Positions 18,353 through 29,732 are shown, counted from the stretch's first letter. The stretch is 64,000 nucleotides of DNA from Aeromonas schubertii (GCF_000820105.1 NZ_CDDB01000089.1:18957-82956), one strand, 5' to 3'. The notes: generated from the sequence alone by a model not told the origin. Translations and numbers: made by a program.

Positions 18353-19101
18353 GGCGCTAGCCCATAGCGCGCCAACAGGCGGCGGTACTCGGCGGTTTTC
18401 TTGAAGCGGACCAGCTCTTCAGAAAAACGCACAGCCAGGCGATCGTGACCCGGCTTGTGTGTAAAACCGAGGAAGTTGCGGTTATCCGTGGTGATGGTAC
18501 GGGGGCTGTGGGTGATCTCGCCACCCAGTTCGAGCAGCCCGAGCCAGTAGGCGCCGACCCACTGGTTGAGCACGACCCCGTCAAGTCGCCTCTCCCGCAG
18601 CAGCTGCAACTGCTTGGGAACATTCTTCTCCCCCGTCATAGGCACCCGCTCAAAACCGGTCGCCGACAAAAACGCATCACCATAGGCGTAGTCCGCCTGC
18701 ACGCCGATCCGCTTTCCCGCCAACGAGGCCGGCCCCTGGTAATCGATGTAGGCATCACGACGGGAGAAGAGCACCTCACCGCTGCGCGAGAGCGGCTCTG
18801 AGGGGTAATAGACCCAACTCTCCCGCTCTTTCTCGTAGAAGAGGTCAACCACCGCATCGCCCTTGGCCTGCCTGGCCTCGAGCAATACCCGCTTCCAGGG
18901 CAGCTGACGTACTTCGACCCCGTAGCCCATTCGCTTGAGCACGACGCGGGCCAACTCCAGATCGGCGCCATCCCCATCGCGCTCCCGCTCTACCATCACA
19001 TAGGGGGGCCAGGGCTCGGTCAGCAAGACCAACGAGGGCTCACTCGCCCATGCGCCCCACATCCAGCAAAGTCCCACACATCCCAACCACTTCTTTCCCA
19101 T
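18349..19101 (-). CDS. Orphan periplasmic solute-binding protein (SBP_bac_3 family)
   Basis: This 250-residue paralogue of the next gene has a signal peptide (WLGCVGLCWMWGAWA) and the same binding-protein fold. Characteristic segments are LLTEPWPPYVMVERERDGDGADLELARVV, VVDLFYEKERESWVYY and the IGVQADYAYG hinge region. It overlaps the downstream gene by 4 bp, forming a two-gene operon of binding proteins without transport partners. The ligand is not predictable from sequence. Confidence 0.8.
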   Translation of the reverse strand: MGKKWLGCVGLCWMWGAWASEPSLVLLTEPWPPYVMVERERDGDGADLELARVVLKRMGYGVEVRQLPWKRVLLEARQAKGDAVVDLFYEKERESWVYYPSEPLSRSGEVLFSRRDAYIDYQGPASLAGKRIGVQADYAYGDAFLSATGFERVPMTGEKNVPKQLQLLRERRLDGVVLNQWVGAYWLGLLELGGEITHSPRTITTDNRNFLGFTHKPGHDRLAVRFSEELVRFKKTAEYRRLLARYGLAP

Positions 19102-19152
19102 ACCCGATCCTTGGCAGGCGACACAACCTTCAGCCTATCTCAAAACTCCCCA

Positions 19153-19180
19153 TAAAAAAAAGGAGGCCGATGGCCTCCTT
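19153..19180 (-). terminator. Terminator of the pntAB operon
   Basis: On the minus strand the stem AAGGAGGCC/GGCCTCCTT with a 3-nt loop is followed by about eight T residues. It lies 20 bp after the pntB stop. Confidence 0.9.
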
Positions 19181-19199
19181 ACCTCACTCGGGGTCCCGA

Positions 19200-20684
19200 T
19201 CACAGGGCCTTGAGGATTGCCTCGACGCTGGCCTTGGCATCGCCAAACAGCATCTGGGTGTTTTCCTTGAAGAAGAGCGGGTTCTGTACGCCGGCATAGC
19301 CGGTGTTCATGGAGCGCTTGAAACCGATGACGGTCTGCGCCTTCCACACTTCCAGCACCGGCATGCCGGCGATGGGGCTACCCGGATCTTCCATGGCTGC
19401 CGGGTTGACGGTGTCGTTGGCACCGATCACCAGAACCACATCGGTATCGGCGAAGTCTTCGTTGATCTCGTCCATCTCCAGCACGATGTCATACGGCACT
19501 TTCGCTTCGGCCAGCAGCACGTTCATGTGCCCCGGCAGACGACCGGCCACCGGGTGAATACCGAAGCGCACCTTGATGCCGCGATCGCGCAGCTTCTGGG
19601 TGATCTCGGCCACCGGATACTGGGCCTGTGCCACCGCCATGCCGTAGCCCGGGGTGATGATGACAGAGCCCGCGCCCTTGAGCAGCTCGGCCACGTCCTC
19701 AGCACTGGTCTCGCGATATTCGCCCATCTCCTGGTCGCCGCTGGAGGCAACCCCGTCGGAGCCGAAGCCACCGGCGATCACCGAGATGAAGGAGCGGTTC
19801 ATCGCCTTGCACATGATGTAGGAGAGGATGGCACCGGAAGAGCCCACCAGGGCACCGGTCACGATCAGCAGGTCATTGGAGAGCATAAAGCCCGCCGCCG
19901 CCGCCGCCCAACCGGAGTAGGAGTTGAGCATGGAGACCACCACCGGCATGTCGGCGCCGCCTATGCTGGCCACCAGATGCCAGCCGAAGGCAAACGCGAT
20001 CAGAGTCATGATCAGCAGGGCAGTGGTAGAACCACCGACCTTGACGAAGTAGACCATCAGGGCCAGGGAGACCAACACGGCCAGCAGGTTCAGCTTGTGA
20101 CGGTGCGGCAGCATCAGCGGCTTGGAGGAGATGAGGCCACGCAGCTTGCCGAATGCCACCACGGAACCGGTGAAGGTCACGGCACCGATGAAGACGCCGA
20201 GGAACACTTCCACCAGGTGGATGTTGAGCATGGCACCGGTCAGGTGCTCGGCCTGGGCAGCTTGGGCAGCCTGCTCGAAGGCGGCACGGGCGGCGGCCAG
20301 GGTGGCATCCAGGTTGGAGCCGACGCTCACCACCACTTCGGCCGGGGCGGCCGGGTGCAGATCGATGAAGCTGTTAAAGCCCACCAGCACGGCCGCCATA
20401 CCGACGAAGCTGTGCAGCACGGCCACCAGCTCGGGCATCTCGGTCATCTCGACCTTGAGGGCCAGACGCACGCCGATGGCACCGCCGATCACCATGGCCA
20501 GGATGATCCAGTGCACACCACTGGTCTCCGGGTTGAAGATGGTGGCCAGCAGGGCGATGGCCATACCGGCGATACCGAACAGGTTGCCATGCTTGGCCGT
20601 CTCTTGCTTCGACAGTCCCGCGAGACTGAAGATGAAGAGCACGGCGGCAACGATATAGGATGCTGTTACCAATCCTTGAGACAC
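19200..20684 (-). CDS. pntB: NAD(P)(+) transhydrogenase beta subunit
   Basis: The 494-residue protein has an N-terminal block of membrane helices and a C-terminal NADP(H)-binding domain with [16 protein letters not shown] and the [18 protein letters not shown] block. With PntA it couples proton re-entry to hydride transfer from NADH to NADP+. It is about 32 residues longer than E. coli PntB. The extra length sits in one loop at about residues 108-143, after VGFNSFIDL, and is Ala/Glu rich ([20 protein letters not shown]). The loop lies between membrane helices and does not touch conserved motifs. It follows pntA by 11 bp. Confidence 0.96.
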   Translation of the reverse strand: MSQGLVTASYIVAAVLFIFSLAGLSKQETAKHGNLFGIAGMAIALLATIFNPETSGVHWIILAMVIGGAIGVRLALKVEMTEMPELVAVLHSFVGMAAVLVGFNSFIDLHPAAPAEVVVSVGSNLDATLAAARAAFEQAAQAAQAEHLTGAMLNIHLVEVFLGVFIGAVTFTGSVVAFGKLRGLISSKPLMLPHRHKLNLLAVLVSLALMVYFVKVGGSTTALLIMTLIAFAFGWHLVASIGGADMPVVVSMLNSYSGWAAAAAGFMLSNDLLIVTGALVGSSGAILSYIMCKAMNRSFISVIAGGFGSDGVASSGDQEMGEYRETSAEDVAELLKGAGSVIITPGYGMAVAQAQYPVAEITQKLRDRGIKVRFGIHPVAGRLPGHMNVLLAEAKVPYDIVLEMDEINEDFADTDVVLVIGANDTVNPAAMEDPGSPIAGMPVLEVWKAQTVIGFKRSMNTGYAGVQNPLFFKENTQMLFGDAKASVEAILKAL

Positions 20685-20695
20685 GTTAAACCCCC

Positions 20696-22222
<1,527 letters not shown>

Positions 22223-22261
22223 GACTATTCCCTGATGGTTAGTAAATAATCGCAACCTTGC

Positions 22262-22304
22262 GCCTGTTTGATGACACAAACAGGCCCGGCCCAGCGCAGG
22301 CCGG
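22262..22304 (-). promoter_or_regulatory. Two adjacent hairpins in the pntAB leader
   Basis: A perfect 9-bp inverted repeat (GCCTGTTTG with 6-nt spacer, 22262-22285) is followed at once by CCGGCC-N7-GGCCGG (22286-22304). Both lie 40 to 82 bp upstream of the pntA start. They could be a structured leader or an operator; neither is followed by a T-run on the minus strand, so a simple terminator is unlikely. The role is unknown. Confidence 0.4.
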
Positions 22305-22581
22305 CAAGTGTTTTGTTAAGAAAATCAGTGGCAGGCACGACAACATCCTGTTACTGCCCCTCCCCCGCTTTTCCGGTACGAACGTGATTAGTATCAAATT
22401 TTGGAGTTTTATGACAACCGGACCTTCTCCCCCCCCCTGTACAGATTTCGAACCGGGGCACCCTTCGCACCAAAAAAACAAACTACATGAATCACTTATA
22501 ACAAAGCGATTGACTGAATCGAGAACTCCAACCAGTCAAAAAAATTGTTTTTGGCGGCCTCTAGCTTAGCGTTTTTTGTTA

Positions 22582-22643
22582 TTACAAAAGTGGTCACTGG
22601 CCACGTTCTCGCCATCAAGTCTCAAAAAACAACACTTTTGTAA
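22582..22643. repeat. 11-bp inverted repeat with 40-bp spacer
   Basis: TTACAAAAGTG at 22582-22592 is mirrored exactly by CACTTTTGTAA at 22633-22643. Just inside or beside the arms, GTTTTTTG and CAAAAAAC also form a mirrored pair. The arrangement suggests two oriented binding sites for one regulator upstream of pntAB, or a long-range hairpin. No known consensus was recognised. Confidence 0.45.
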
Positions 22644-22650
22644 CAGATGC

Positions 22651-22687
22651 GACCCCGTCGTCCGCCTGTCATGGCGTACGCGGGGTC
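22651..22687 (-). terminator. GC-rich hairpin downstream of yqhD, possible terminator
   Basis: GACCCCG at 22651-22657 pairs with CGGGGTC at 22681-22687, and a nested CGCC/GGCG stem lies inside. It starts 35 bp after the yqhD stop. No T-run follows, so termination is uncertain. Confidence 0.35.
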
Positions 22688-22721
22688 CAGTGAGTCGTCC
22701 CTGTGGAAACGAGGCAGCCGG

Positions 22722-23885
22722 TTAGCGCGCCGCCTCATAAATATGCCGGCTCAGTGCCAGAGTGACCTTCCCCTGCTCGCCGAGGGCGGTATAACCGCGC
22801 GCCTCCAGCTTGGCCAGCATGGTCTCGATGTCCGGCTGCTCGATGCCGTAGTCGCGCAGCCGGGTCGGCACCCCCATGCGCTCGAAGAAGGCGCGGGTGG
22901 CGGCGATGGCGCCATCGATGCGCTCGGCCTCGCTGCCGCCATGCAGATCCCACACCCGCTCGGCGTACTGCAGCAGCTTGGCGCGCTTGCTGTCGCGCTG
23001 CGCATCCAGCATCACAGGCAGCACCACCGCCAGGGTCTGGGCATGGTCCAGGCCGTGCCGGGCGGTCAGCTCATGGCCCAGCATGTGGGTAGACCAGTCA
23101 TGGGGCACACCGGCACCAATCAGGCCGTTGAGGGCCAGGGTAGCGCTCCACATGATGTTGGCGCGCACCGCGTAGTTGTCGGGCTCGGCCAGCGCCTTGG
23201 GGCCTTCCTCCAGCAGGGTCAGCAGCAGCCCCTCGGCGAAGCGATCCTGCACCTTGGCATCGACCGGGTAGGTGATGTACTGCTCGATGACATGCACGAA
23301 AGCATCCACCACGCCGTTGGCCACCTGACGCGCCGGCAGTGTGTAGGTGAGCACCGGATCGAGCACGGCGAAGCGCGGTATGACAAAGGGAGAGAAGAAG
23401 TGCTGCTTGTCACCGGTGCTCTTGCGGGTGATGACGGCCCCCATGTTCATCTCGGAGCCGGTGGCCGGCAGGGTGAGCACGGCGCCAAGCGGGATGGCGC
23501 CTTGCACCTCGCCGCCGACGGTCTCCAGGATGTGCCAGGGGTCCTTGTCGGCCGCGTAGGGCGCCGCCGCCGCGATAAACTTGGTGCCGTCCAGCACAGA
23601 GCCGCCACCGACTGCCAGCAGGAAGTCGATACGCTCGGCGCGGGCCAGGGCGACCGCCCCCATCAGGGTCTCGTAGGAGGGGTTGGGTTCGATGCCGCCG
23701 AACTCGAACAGGGTCATGCCACTCAGGGCCTCGCGGATGCGGGTCAGCACGCCGGTGCGCAGTACGCTGCCGCCGCCATAGGTGATGAGGACGCGAGCAT
23801 CGGACGGGATCTGATCGCGCAGGGCGGCGATCTGCCCCTCACCGAACAGGACCTTGGTCGGGGTGTGCAACATAAAGTTGTTCAT
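22722..23885 (-). CDS. yqhD: NADPH-dependent aldehyde reductase, iron-containing alcohol dehydrogenase family
   Basis: From ATG 23885 (GAGGAGATCCC upstream) the protein is 387 residues, the same as E. coli YqhD, and begins MNNFMLHTPTKVLFGEGQ. It has the glycine-rich cofactor loop ITYGGGSVLRTG, the GGIEPNPSYETL and GGGSVLDGTKFIAAAA blocks, and the metal-binding histidines in HDWSTHMLGHELTARHGLDH. YqhD reduces short-chain and lipid-derived aldehydes such as acrolein and glyoxal with NADPH. The divergent yqhC-type activator at 24003 supports the assignment. Confidence 0.94.
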   Translation of the reverse strand: MNNFMLHTPTKVLFGEGQIAALRDQIPSDARVLITYGGGSVLRTGVLTRIREALSGMTLFEFGGIEPNPSYETLMGAVALARAERIDFLLAVGGGSVLDGTKFIAAAAPYAADKDPWHILETVGGEVQGAIPLGAVLTLPATGSEMNMGAVITRKSTGDKQHFFSPFVIPRFAVLDPVLTYTLPARQVANGVVDAFVHVIEQYITYPVDAKVQDRFAEGLLLTLLEEGPKALAEPDNYAVRANIMWSATLALNGLIGAGVPHDWSTHMLGHELTARHGLDHAQTLAVVLPVMLDAQRDSKRAKLLQYAERVWDLHGGSEAERIDGAIAATRAFFERMGVPTRLRDYGIEQPDIETMLAKLEARGYTALGEQGKVTLALSRHIYEAAR

Positions 23886-24002
23886 GGGATCTCCTCGCTG
23901 GGAACAACCGAAACAGGATTTGTTGCATTTTTCTCCCAAACGCATCTACCATCAAGGCAACTTCCTGCCTATATATTGCCTATTCCTACTGAACTTAGAG
24001 AA

Positions 24003-24923
24003 ATGAGCACAGTCAAGCGAATGACACACCAGTCGACCCTGGCCAGCCGCCTCTGCGCCCTGGCTCCCGGCCAGGGCATCACGCCGGCTCCGGTACCCGG
24101 GGTGCACCTCATCTACACCACCGAGCACCACGACCGCATCCCTGTGCTCTACCGGCCGCGCATGATCATCATCCTGCAGGGACACAAGGTGGGCTATCTC
24201 TCGGACTTCACCTTCCGCTACGACCCCAAGCACTACCTGATGATGACCCTGCCACTGCCGTGCGAGTGCGAATGCTTTGCCTCTCCCGAGCAACCTCTGG
24301 TGGGCCTCTCCATCGATATCGACATGGCCGCCCTGCAGGAGTTGTTGCTGGAGATGGGGGACGCCGTGCCGACCCCGATGGCCGACCCGGGACGCGGCGT
24401 GCTCTCGGTCCCCCTCTCCGAGATCATGCTGTGCGCCGTCGAGCGGCTCATCGAGGTGATGGACAAACCCTTGCATGCCCGGGTGCTGGGCCCCCAGATA
24501 GTGCGCGAGATCCTGTTCCATGCCCTGCACGACGGTGGCGGTCCCGCTCTGCTCGCCCTCGCCAGCCGCCACAGTCAATTGGGGCAGATAGCCCGGGTGC
24601 TGCGTATCATGGAGCAGCGCTTCACCGAGAGCCTGACGGTGGAGGAGCTCGCCCGGGAGGCCAACATGAGCGTGTCGGCCTTCCATCACCACTTCAAGGC
24701 GGCCACCGCAACCTCACCCTTGCAGTACATCAAGACCCTGCGCTTGCACAAGGCGCGCCTGATGATGCTCAACGACGGCCTCAAGGCCGGGGTGGCGGCC
24801 GGGCGGGTCGGCTATGAGAGCGGCTCCCAGTTCAGCCGCGAGTACAAGCGTTTCTTCGGCAACACCCCGAGCGAGCACACCTCTCGTTATCGCGAAGGGC
24901 AAATGAACATAGTGGAGGGATAA
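24003..24923 (+). CDS. yqhC: AraC-family regulator, YqhC-like activator of yqhD
   Basis: The 306-residue protein has an N-terminal AraC-type sensing domain (ARAC_N: PRMIIILQGHKVGYL, PLPCECECF with two close cysteines). Its C-terminal double helix-turn-helix contains LTVEELAREANMSVSAFHHHFKAATATSPLQYIKTLRLHKAR. It faces yqhD across 117 bp, the same arrangement as E. coli yqhC, which activates yqhD on electrophile stress. ATG 24003 is chosen as the first sensible start; a second ATG is at 24021. The open frame reaches much further upstream only as antisense of yqhD. The lipocalin gene follows one base after its stop. Confidence 0.88.
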   Translation: MSTVKRMTHQSTLASRLCALAPGQGITPAPVPGVHLIYTTEHHDRIPVLYRPRMIIILQGHKVGYLSDFTFRYDPKHYLMMTLPLPCECECFASPEQPLVGLSIDIDMAALQELLLEMGDAVPTPMADPGRGVLSVPLSEIMLCAVERLIEVMDKPLHARVLGPQIVREILFHALHDGGGPALLALASRHSQLGQIARVLRIMEQRFTESLTVEELAREANMSVSAFHHHFKAATATSPLQYIKTLRLHKARLMMLNDGLKAGVAAGRVGYESGSQFSREYKRFFGNTPSEHTSRYREGQMNIVEG

Positions 24924-24924
24924 T

Positions 24925-25443
24925 ATGCGCACACCGCTCCTGGCTTTTCTGCTCCTGCTGACCTCAGCCTGCACCGGCATTCCCGAGGGGCAACAGGTGG
25001 TCAAGCCCTTCCACCTCGAGCGCTACCTCGGCACCTGGTTCGAGATTGCCCGCCTCGATCACGGCTTCGAGCGGGACCTCCATCGGGTCACCGCCACCTA
25101 CAGCCTGCGCGGCGATGGCGGGGTCAGGGTGATCAACCGCGGCCAGGCGCCCGATGGCAGCTGGCGCGAGGCCGAGGGACGCGCCTACTTCGTGGGGGCG
25201 CAGGACGAGGGACGCCTCAAGGTGAGTTTCTTCGGCCCCTTCTACGGCAGCTACAACGTGCTGGCGACGGACTATGACCTCGCCCTGGTGAGCAGCTACA
25301 ACCTGCAGTACCTGTGGATCCTGTCGCGCTCTCCGACCCCCGCCAGGGAGAAGGTGCAGGCCCTGGTCGAGCAGGCCCGCACCCTCGGCTTCGACACCGG
25401 TGCCCTCATATGGGTCGAGCAGAGCCCAGTCCCACCCGGCTGA
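24925..25443 (+). CDS. blc: Outer-membrane lipoprotein lipocalin (Blc-like)
   Basis: The 172-residue protein has a lipoprotein signal with LTSAC (cysteine at residue 16) and the lipocalin signature YLGTWFEIARLDHGFER. The second conserved block (ATDYDLALVSSYNLQYLWILSRSP) is also present. Blc-type proteins bind fatty acids or lysophospholipids at the outer membrane under envelope stress. The ATG follows the yqhC stop directly (TAATATG), so the two are probably co-transcribed. This links lipid or aldehyde damage response to the neighbouring regulator, as an inference. Confidence 0.9.
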   Translation: MRTPLLAFLLLLTSACTGIPEGQQVVKPFHLERYLGTWFEIARLDHGFERDLHRVTATYSLRGDGGVRVINRGQAPDGSWREAEGRAYFVGAQDEGRLKVSFFGPFYGSYNVLATDYDLALVSSYNLQYLWILSRSPTPAREKVQALVEQARTLGFDTGALIWVEQSPVPPG

Positions 25444-25450
25444 TCCTTCA

Positions 25451-25483
25451 TGAAACAGGGCGGCCACTGGCCGCCTTGTTTCA
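25451..25483. terminator. Terminator between the lipocalin and chemoreceptor genes
   Basis: A 15-bp stem with one G-T mismatch (TGAAACAGGGCGGCC/GGCCGCCTTGTTTCA) has a 3-nt loop. It is symmetric enough to serve both convergent genes. Confidence 0.8.
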
Positions 25484-25497
25484 CTCATCCACCCCCC

Positions 25498-27387
25498 TTA
25501 CAGGCGAAAACGTCCCACCTCTGCCGCCAGCTGCTCGGTAAGCTGACGCAGAGCCGCCGCCTGCTCGGCCTCCTGCCGGGCCTGCTCGGCAAAGCCATGG
25601 GCCACGGTGCGGATATTCTCGGTATTGCGGCTGATCTCGGCGGTCACCGAAGTCTGCTCTTCGGCGGCCGTCGCTATGTGGGTCACCATGTCGCTGATGG
25701 AGCCGATCGCCTCGTTGATGCGCACCAGGCTGTCGTTGGCAGCATTGGCATCCTCCACGCTGGTACCGGCAAGGTCGCGGCTGGTCTCCATGCCACCGAC
25801 CGCCCGCCGGGTGGTCTGCTGCAGGGTCTCGATCATCCCCTGGATCTCGGCCGTGCTGGCGTGAGTGCGCTGGGAGAGCACCCGCACCTCGTCCGCCACC
25901 ACCGCAAAGCCGCGTCCCTGCTCCCCGGCCCTGGCCGCCTCGATGGCGGCGTTGAGGGCCAGCAGATTGGTCTGCTCGGCGATGCCGCTGATGGTGGCAA
26001 GAATGGAGCTTATCTGCTGGGCATGCTGGTCGAGTTCGGTGATCACCTGACCGGCGCCCCCCACCTCGTCCGCCAGACTGTTGATGCTGGTGCGGCTCTG
26101 GCCCACCTGGCCCTGCCCCTGCTGGGCCAACTTGACCGCATCACCGGCCGTGCTGGCCGCATATTCGGCGTTGCCGGCAATCTCCTGGGTTGCCGAGGCC
26201 ATCTCGGTGACGGCGGTAGCGACCATGACGATCTCGTCCTGCTGCTGCTTGACCTGACGCGCCCGTCCCTCGGCCCCGGCGGCCTGCAAACGCGACTGCT
26301 CGGCCAGCGCCGTGGCCACATCACGCAGGCGGCTGACGATACCGTGCAGGCGGGAGACAAACTGGTTGAAGCTGCGCGCCAGCTGACCCACTTCGTCCTG
26401 ACTGCGGGTCTCGATCTGCACAGTGAGGTCCCCCTCACCGTGAGCGATATCGGCCAATGCCCTGGAGACCCGGCCGAGATCGGCGAACAGGTAGTTGAAG
26501 ATGGCGATCAAGAGCGCCCCGAACACCAGCAGCAACACCAGGGTCAGCCCCACCAACTGCCACAGCAGGGTGGTGAGGGGGGCGTGCAGCACATCCTTGT
26601 ACATCACCATGGCAAGTAGCCAGTCGCTGTTGGGCACGGCCTGTACCGAGATAAGAACCTCCCGTCCATCCAGGGTTGCCTGCTGCAACACCTGCTCCTG
26701 ACTCCAGCGCCTGAATCCGGCGCCGGAGAGGCCGGGAGCCAGCTCGCTGACCTGCTTGAGGGCGAGATCCTTCTGCGGATGGCCGACGATGAGGCCACTG
26801 CTGTCCAGCAGCATGGCGTAGCCCTCCCCCTGCACCTTCATGGCCAGCACCTCGTCGATCAGCTTGTCCAGCGCCAGGTTGGCACCTACGGCGCCGATGA
26901 TCTTGCCCTGATGACGTACCGGCTCGGCCAGGGTCACCACCAGCTTCTGCATGGTGACGCTCACATAGGGAGCGGTGACGATCTGCTGACCGGCCTTCAC
27001 CGCATCCTGGTACCAGGGACGCGCGCGCGGATCATAATCCCCCTTGTTGAGGGAGGGATCATTGCGTGTCATGACCCCCTGCGCCGAACCGAAGTAGGCG
27101 AGACCAAACCCTCCCGAGGTGAGAGCCTGCTGCAGATGAGGCACCAGCGCACTGTCGGGATCGGCGGCAATCACGTTAACCAGCGCACTGACTGTCTGGC
27201 GGCGATCCGCCATCCACTCCCCCACTCCGGAGGCATAGGCGTGCCCATAGTTGACGGCTTCACTCTGGATAGAGGCGAGGGTTCGACTCTTGAGGGTCTG
27301 GAAGGCGACCACGCCGAGCAGGGAGGCCACCAGTAAAACGACGCCCAAGCTGGTGGTGAGCAGCTTGCCGCGTAGAGAGAGAGTCAT
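25498..27387 (-). CDS. Methyl-accepting chemotaxis protein with dCache-type sensor
   Basis: The 629-residue receptor has a membrane helix at about 10-30 and a periplasmic double-Cache domain to about 275 ([12 protein letters not shown] and [14 protein letters not shown] are typical). A second helix lies at about 280-305, then HAMP and the signalling domain. The hairpin tip reads [29 protein letters not shown], the invariant CheA/CheW contact. The DPRARPWY motif resembles amino-acid-sensing dCache domains, but the ligand is not certain. It is a single gene with its own promoter region of about 250 bp. Confidence 0.95.
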   Translation of the reverse strand: MTLSLRGKLLTTSLGVVLLVASLLGVVAFQTLKSRTLASIQSEAVNYGHAYASGVGEWMADRRQTVSALVNVIAADPDSALVPHLQQALTSGGFGLAYFGSAQGVMTRNDPSLNKGDYDPRARPWYQDAVKAGQQIVTAPYVSVTMQKLVVTLAEPVRHQGKIIGAVGANLALDKLIDEVLAMKVQGEGYAMLLDSSGLIVGHPQKDLALKQVSELAPGLSGAGFRRWSQEQVLQQATLDGREVLISVQAVPNSDWLLAMVMYKDVLHAPLTTLLWQLVGLTLVLLLVFGALLIAIFNYLFADLGRVSRALADIAHGEGDLTVQIETRSQDEVGQLARSFNQFVSRLHGIVSRLRDVATALAEQSRLQAAGAEGRARQVKQQQDEIVMVATAVTEMASATQEIAGNAEYAASTAGDAVKLAQQGQGQVGQSRTSINSLADEVGGAGQVITELDQHAQQISSILATISGIAEQTNLLALNAAIEAARAGEQGRGFAVVADEVRVLSQRTHASTAEIQGMIETLQQTTRRAVGGMETSRDLAGTSVEDANAANDSLVRINEAIGSISDMVTHIATAAEEQTSVTAEISRNTENIRTVAHGFAEQARQEAEQAAALRQLTEQLAAEVGRFRL

Positions 27388-27640
27388 GACACAGCTCCTT
27401 GTTACGATGACAGGAGGAAAATACCCCCATATGGTTAATGGCTATCGGCATCGTCAAAGAGGGACTTTAGTGAAGCCAGCTAATAACTGATTAGTCAGGA
27501 GTGAAGGGCGAAGATCGCCGGGGCAAAAGGAAGGGCAGGCAACCATTACTGACAATTTAACGGCTACTTTTGGTGTGCCGGCCCGCCCCGAGTGGGTATA
27601 GTGCGCAAGAACATGTAAAACAAAAACAGGAATAGTAAAC

Positions 27641-28144
27641 ATGAGCAACACCATCACTCTGCAAGGCCAGCCTGTCGAGGTCGCCGGCCACTTCCCCGCC
27701 GTCGGTGAGCAGGCCACTGCCTTTACCCTGGTCGGCAAGGATCTGGCTGACGTCACCCTGGCCAGCTTCGCCGGGCAACGCAAGATCCTGAATATCTTCC
27801 CGAGCGTCGATACTCCGGTCTGTGCCACCTCGGTACGCAAGTTCAATGCCGAGGCGAGCGCCCTGAACAACGCCGTCGTCCTCTGCATCTCCGCCGATCT
27901 GCCCTTCGCCCAGGCCCGTTTCTGTGGCGCCGAGGGGCTGGACAAGGTCATCACCCTCTCCACCCTGCGCGGTGCCAACTTCATGGAGCAGTACGGTGTC
28001 GCCATCGCCTCCGGCCCTCTGGTCGGCCTCACCGCCCGCGCCCTGCTGGTGCTGGACGAGCAGGACAAGGTGCTGCACGCCGAACTGGTTAGCGAAGTGA
28101 CCCAGGAGCCAAACTACGCCGCCGCCCTGGCTGCCCTCGCCTGA
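27641..28144 (+). CDS. tpx: Thiol peroxidase (atypical 2-Cys peroxiredoxin)
   Basis: The 167-residue protein matches Tpx from the first residues ([12 protein letters not shown]). The peroxidatic cysteine is in [11 protein letters not shown] near residue 61 and the resolving cysteine in ARFCGAEG near residue 95. It reduces hydrogen peroxide and alkyl peroxides using thioredoxin; E. coli Tpx acts mainly on lipid peroxides. It has its own promoter region and ends at a strong hairpin. Confidence 0.97.
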   Translation: MSNTITLQGQPVEVAGHFPAVGEQATAFTLVGKDLADVTLASFAGQRKILNIFPSVDTPVCATSVRKFNAEASALNNAVVLCISADLPFAQARFCGAEGLDKVITLSTLRGANFMEQYGVAIASGPLVGLTARALLVLDEQDKVLHAELVSEVTQEPNYAAALAALA

Positions 28145-28150
28145 TATCCC

Positions 28151-28179
28151 GGTGGGCCCTGCCGGGCCCACCCCATTTT
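28151..28179 (+). terminator. Terminator after tpx
   Basis: A perfect 9-bp stem GGTGGGCCC/GGGCCCACC with loop TGCC is followed by CCCATTTT, starting 6 bp after the tpx stop. Confidence 0.75.
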
Positions 28180-28225
28180 GACCGGGAGGCTATGCTCAAC
28201 AGAGCCGTTAGCCGAGGTCCAAGCC

Positions 28226-29011
28226 GTGTATCCACTCCTGCTGTTGCTACTGCTTCTCGCCCCCAGGCTGGAGGCGGCCGAGCTCACCCTCACCCTGCCC
28301 GCCTTCGAGGATGGCTCTCATCGCTACTACCACGCGCTGTTGCAAGAGTCCCTTGCGGACACCGGCGTCACCCTGACCATACGCCAACCCTTCGCCCATC
28401 TCCCCCAGAAACGCCTGCAGCGGCTGGTCGCGGATAACCAGATAGATCTGCTCTGGATGCTGCAGAGCGCAGAGCGGGATCGCCTGCTGACCCCGGTCCG
28501 GATAGACCTGACCCGGGGGCTCATCGGGCAGCGGTTGCTGCTCATTCCGAAAGGGGATGCCAAGAGTTATGAGGGGGTCAGGGATCTGGCGTCGTTTCGC
28601 GCCTTGGGCAAGGTGGGGGGATTGGGCGCTGGCTGGTATGACGAACGGGTATGGCAGGCGAATCGGCTTCCCTATCACGTGCGGGACGGGGAGTGGCGCC
28701 AGCTCTTTACCATGCTCACCCCGGATCGGGGCATCAACTACTTCTCTCGGGGCGTCAACGAGGTCCAATCAGAGGCGGCGCGCTACCCGGCCCTCGAGAT
28801 AGAGCCGGGACTATTGCTGGTCTATCACAGAGACTTTCGCTTCTATCTCTCGCCGGCCGCCGCCAAGTACCGGAATACACTGGAACACGCCTTGAGCCAG
28901 GCCGAGCGCAGCGGCCTGATGGACAAGTTGCTGGATCATTACTTTCGACAATACCTCAAGCCACTGCGGCTGGAGCAGAGAGTGCGTCTCGAGCTGGAAG
29001 CTCCCGAATAG
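28226..29011 (+). CDS. Orphan periplasmic solute-binding-like protein
   Basis: Started at GTG 28226 the product is 261 residues with a leucine-rich signal peptide (YPLLLLLLLLAPRLEA). The mature part has the shape of an SBP_bac_3-type binding protein, but motifs are weak: LTLPAFEDGSHRYYHALLQESL, QIDLLWMLQSAERDRLLTPVRIDLTRGLIG and the C-terminal closing helix. A TTG at 28178 could give a longer form, but the signal peptide argues for 28226. No transport genes are adjacent. The ligand is unknown; a sensory or accessory role is a guess. Confidence 0.65.
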   Translation: MYPLLLLLLLLAPRLEAAELTLTLPAFEDGSHRYYHALLQESLADTGVTLTIRQPFAHLPQKRLQRLVADNQIDLLWMLQSAERDRLLTPVRIDLTRGLIGQRLLLIPKGDAKSYEGVRDLASFRALGKVGGLGAGWYDERVWQANRLPYHVRDGEWRQLFTMLTPDRGINYFSRGVNEVQSEAARYPALEIEPGLLLVYHRDFRFYLSPAAAKYRNTLEHALSQAERSGLMDKLLDHYFRQYLKPLRLEQRVRLELEAPE

Positions 29012-29039
29012 GGTGCCGCCACGAGGGCGGCACCTGAAT

Positions 29040-29708
29040 TCAGCGGGTCACCATGTTACGAATTCGCTCGGCGCGCTCCTCGGCAGACAGCTCGCTGGGA
29101 GGGGGTACCAGCAGGCCACGCTGCACCGCCTCACGCTCACCGATCCGGGCCAGCCACCCTTGCAGGGCGCCAAGGCCCGAGATATCGATACCGCTCCACT
29201 CGTGGATACGCACCCAGGGGAAGGTGGCGATATCGGCAATGCTGTACTCCTCACCGGCCAGGTAGGGGTGCTGCTCCAATTGTCCATTCATCACCTCGAA
29301 CAGACGACGCCCCTCTTTTTGGTAACGCTCGATGGCCGCCGGAATCTTCTCGGGGAAATAACGGTAGAAGACGTTGGCCTGCCCCATCATGGGGCCTACG
29401 CCACTCATCTGGAACATGAGCCACTGGATCACCTGTGAACGGGCCTTGGGATCGCCGGGCAGCAACTTGCCACTCTTCTCGGCCAGGTAGAGCAGTATGG
29501 CCCCCGACTCGAAGACGGCGAAGTCACCGTTATCGGTGTCGATGATGGCCGGAATACGCCCGTTGGGGTTGATGGCCAGAAACGCCGGCTGTTTCTGATC
29601 CAGCCGCGACAGATCGAGCGGGTGGACCCGATAGTCAATCCCCATCTCTTCCAGGGCGATGGCCACCTTGTGCCCGTTCGGGGTGGCGGCGGTATAGAAC
29701 TCAATCAT
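29040..29708 (-). CDS. Glutathione S-transferase family protein (YfcG-like)
   Basis: The 222-residue protein has the thioredoxin-fold half ([48 protein letters not shown]) and the helical half ([16 protein letters not shown]). The PNGHK segment and overall length match the Nu-class YfcG group, which have disulfide-bond reductase activity with two glutathiones. The start is the ATG at 29708. It lies 24 bp after the second transferase gene, so the two probably form one operon under the divergent TetR regulator. Confidence 0.9.
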   Translation of the reverse strand: MIEFYTAATPNGHKVAIALEEMGIDYRVHPLDLSRLDQKQPAFLAINPNGRIPAIIDTDNGDFAVFESGAILLYLAEKSGKLLPGDPKARSQVIQWLMFQMSGVGPMMGQANVFYRYFPEKIPAAIERYQKEGRRLFEVMNGQLEQHPYLAGEEYSIADIATFPWVRIHEWSGIDISGLGALQGWLARIGEREAVQRGLLVPPPSELSAEERAERIRNMVTR

Positions 29709-29732
29709 AAGAGGCTCCTCGGTTCGATGGCA

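Larger units (their letters stand above)
22305..22721. other. Gene-free stretch between pntA and yqhD
   Basis: About 400 bp of AT-richer sequence shows no plausible coding region. It contains runs of C and A, an 11-bp inverted repeat at 22582-22643 and a GC-rich hairpin at 22651-22687. Since pntA and yqhD are both on the minus strand, the pntAB promoter should lie here. Confidence 0.5.

Noticed and set aside
22647-24002. Long plus-strand open frame continuous with the AraC-family regulator
   Set aside because: It is the antisense of yqhD; family similarity begins only at 24003, and high GC keeps antisense frames open.
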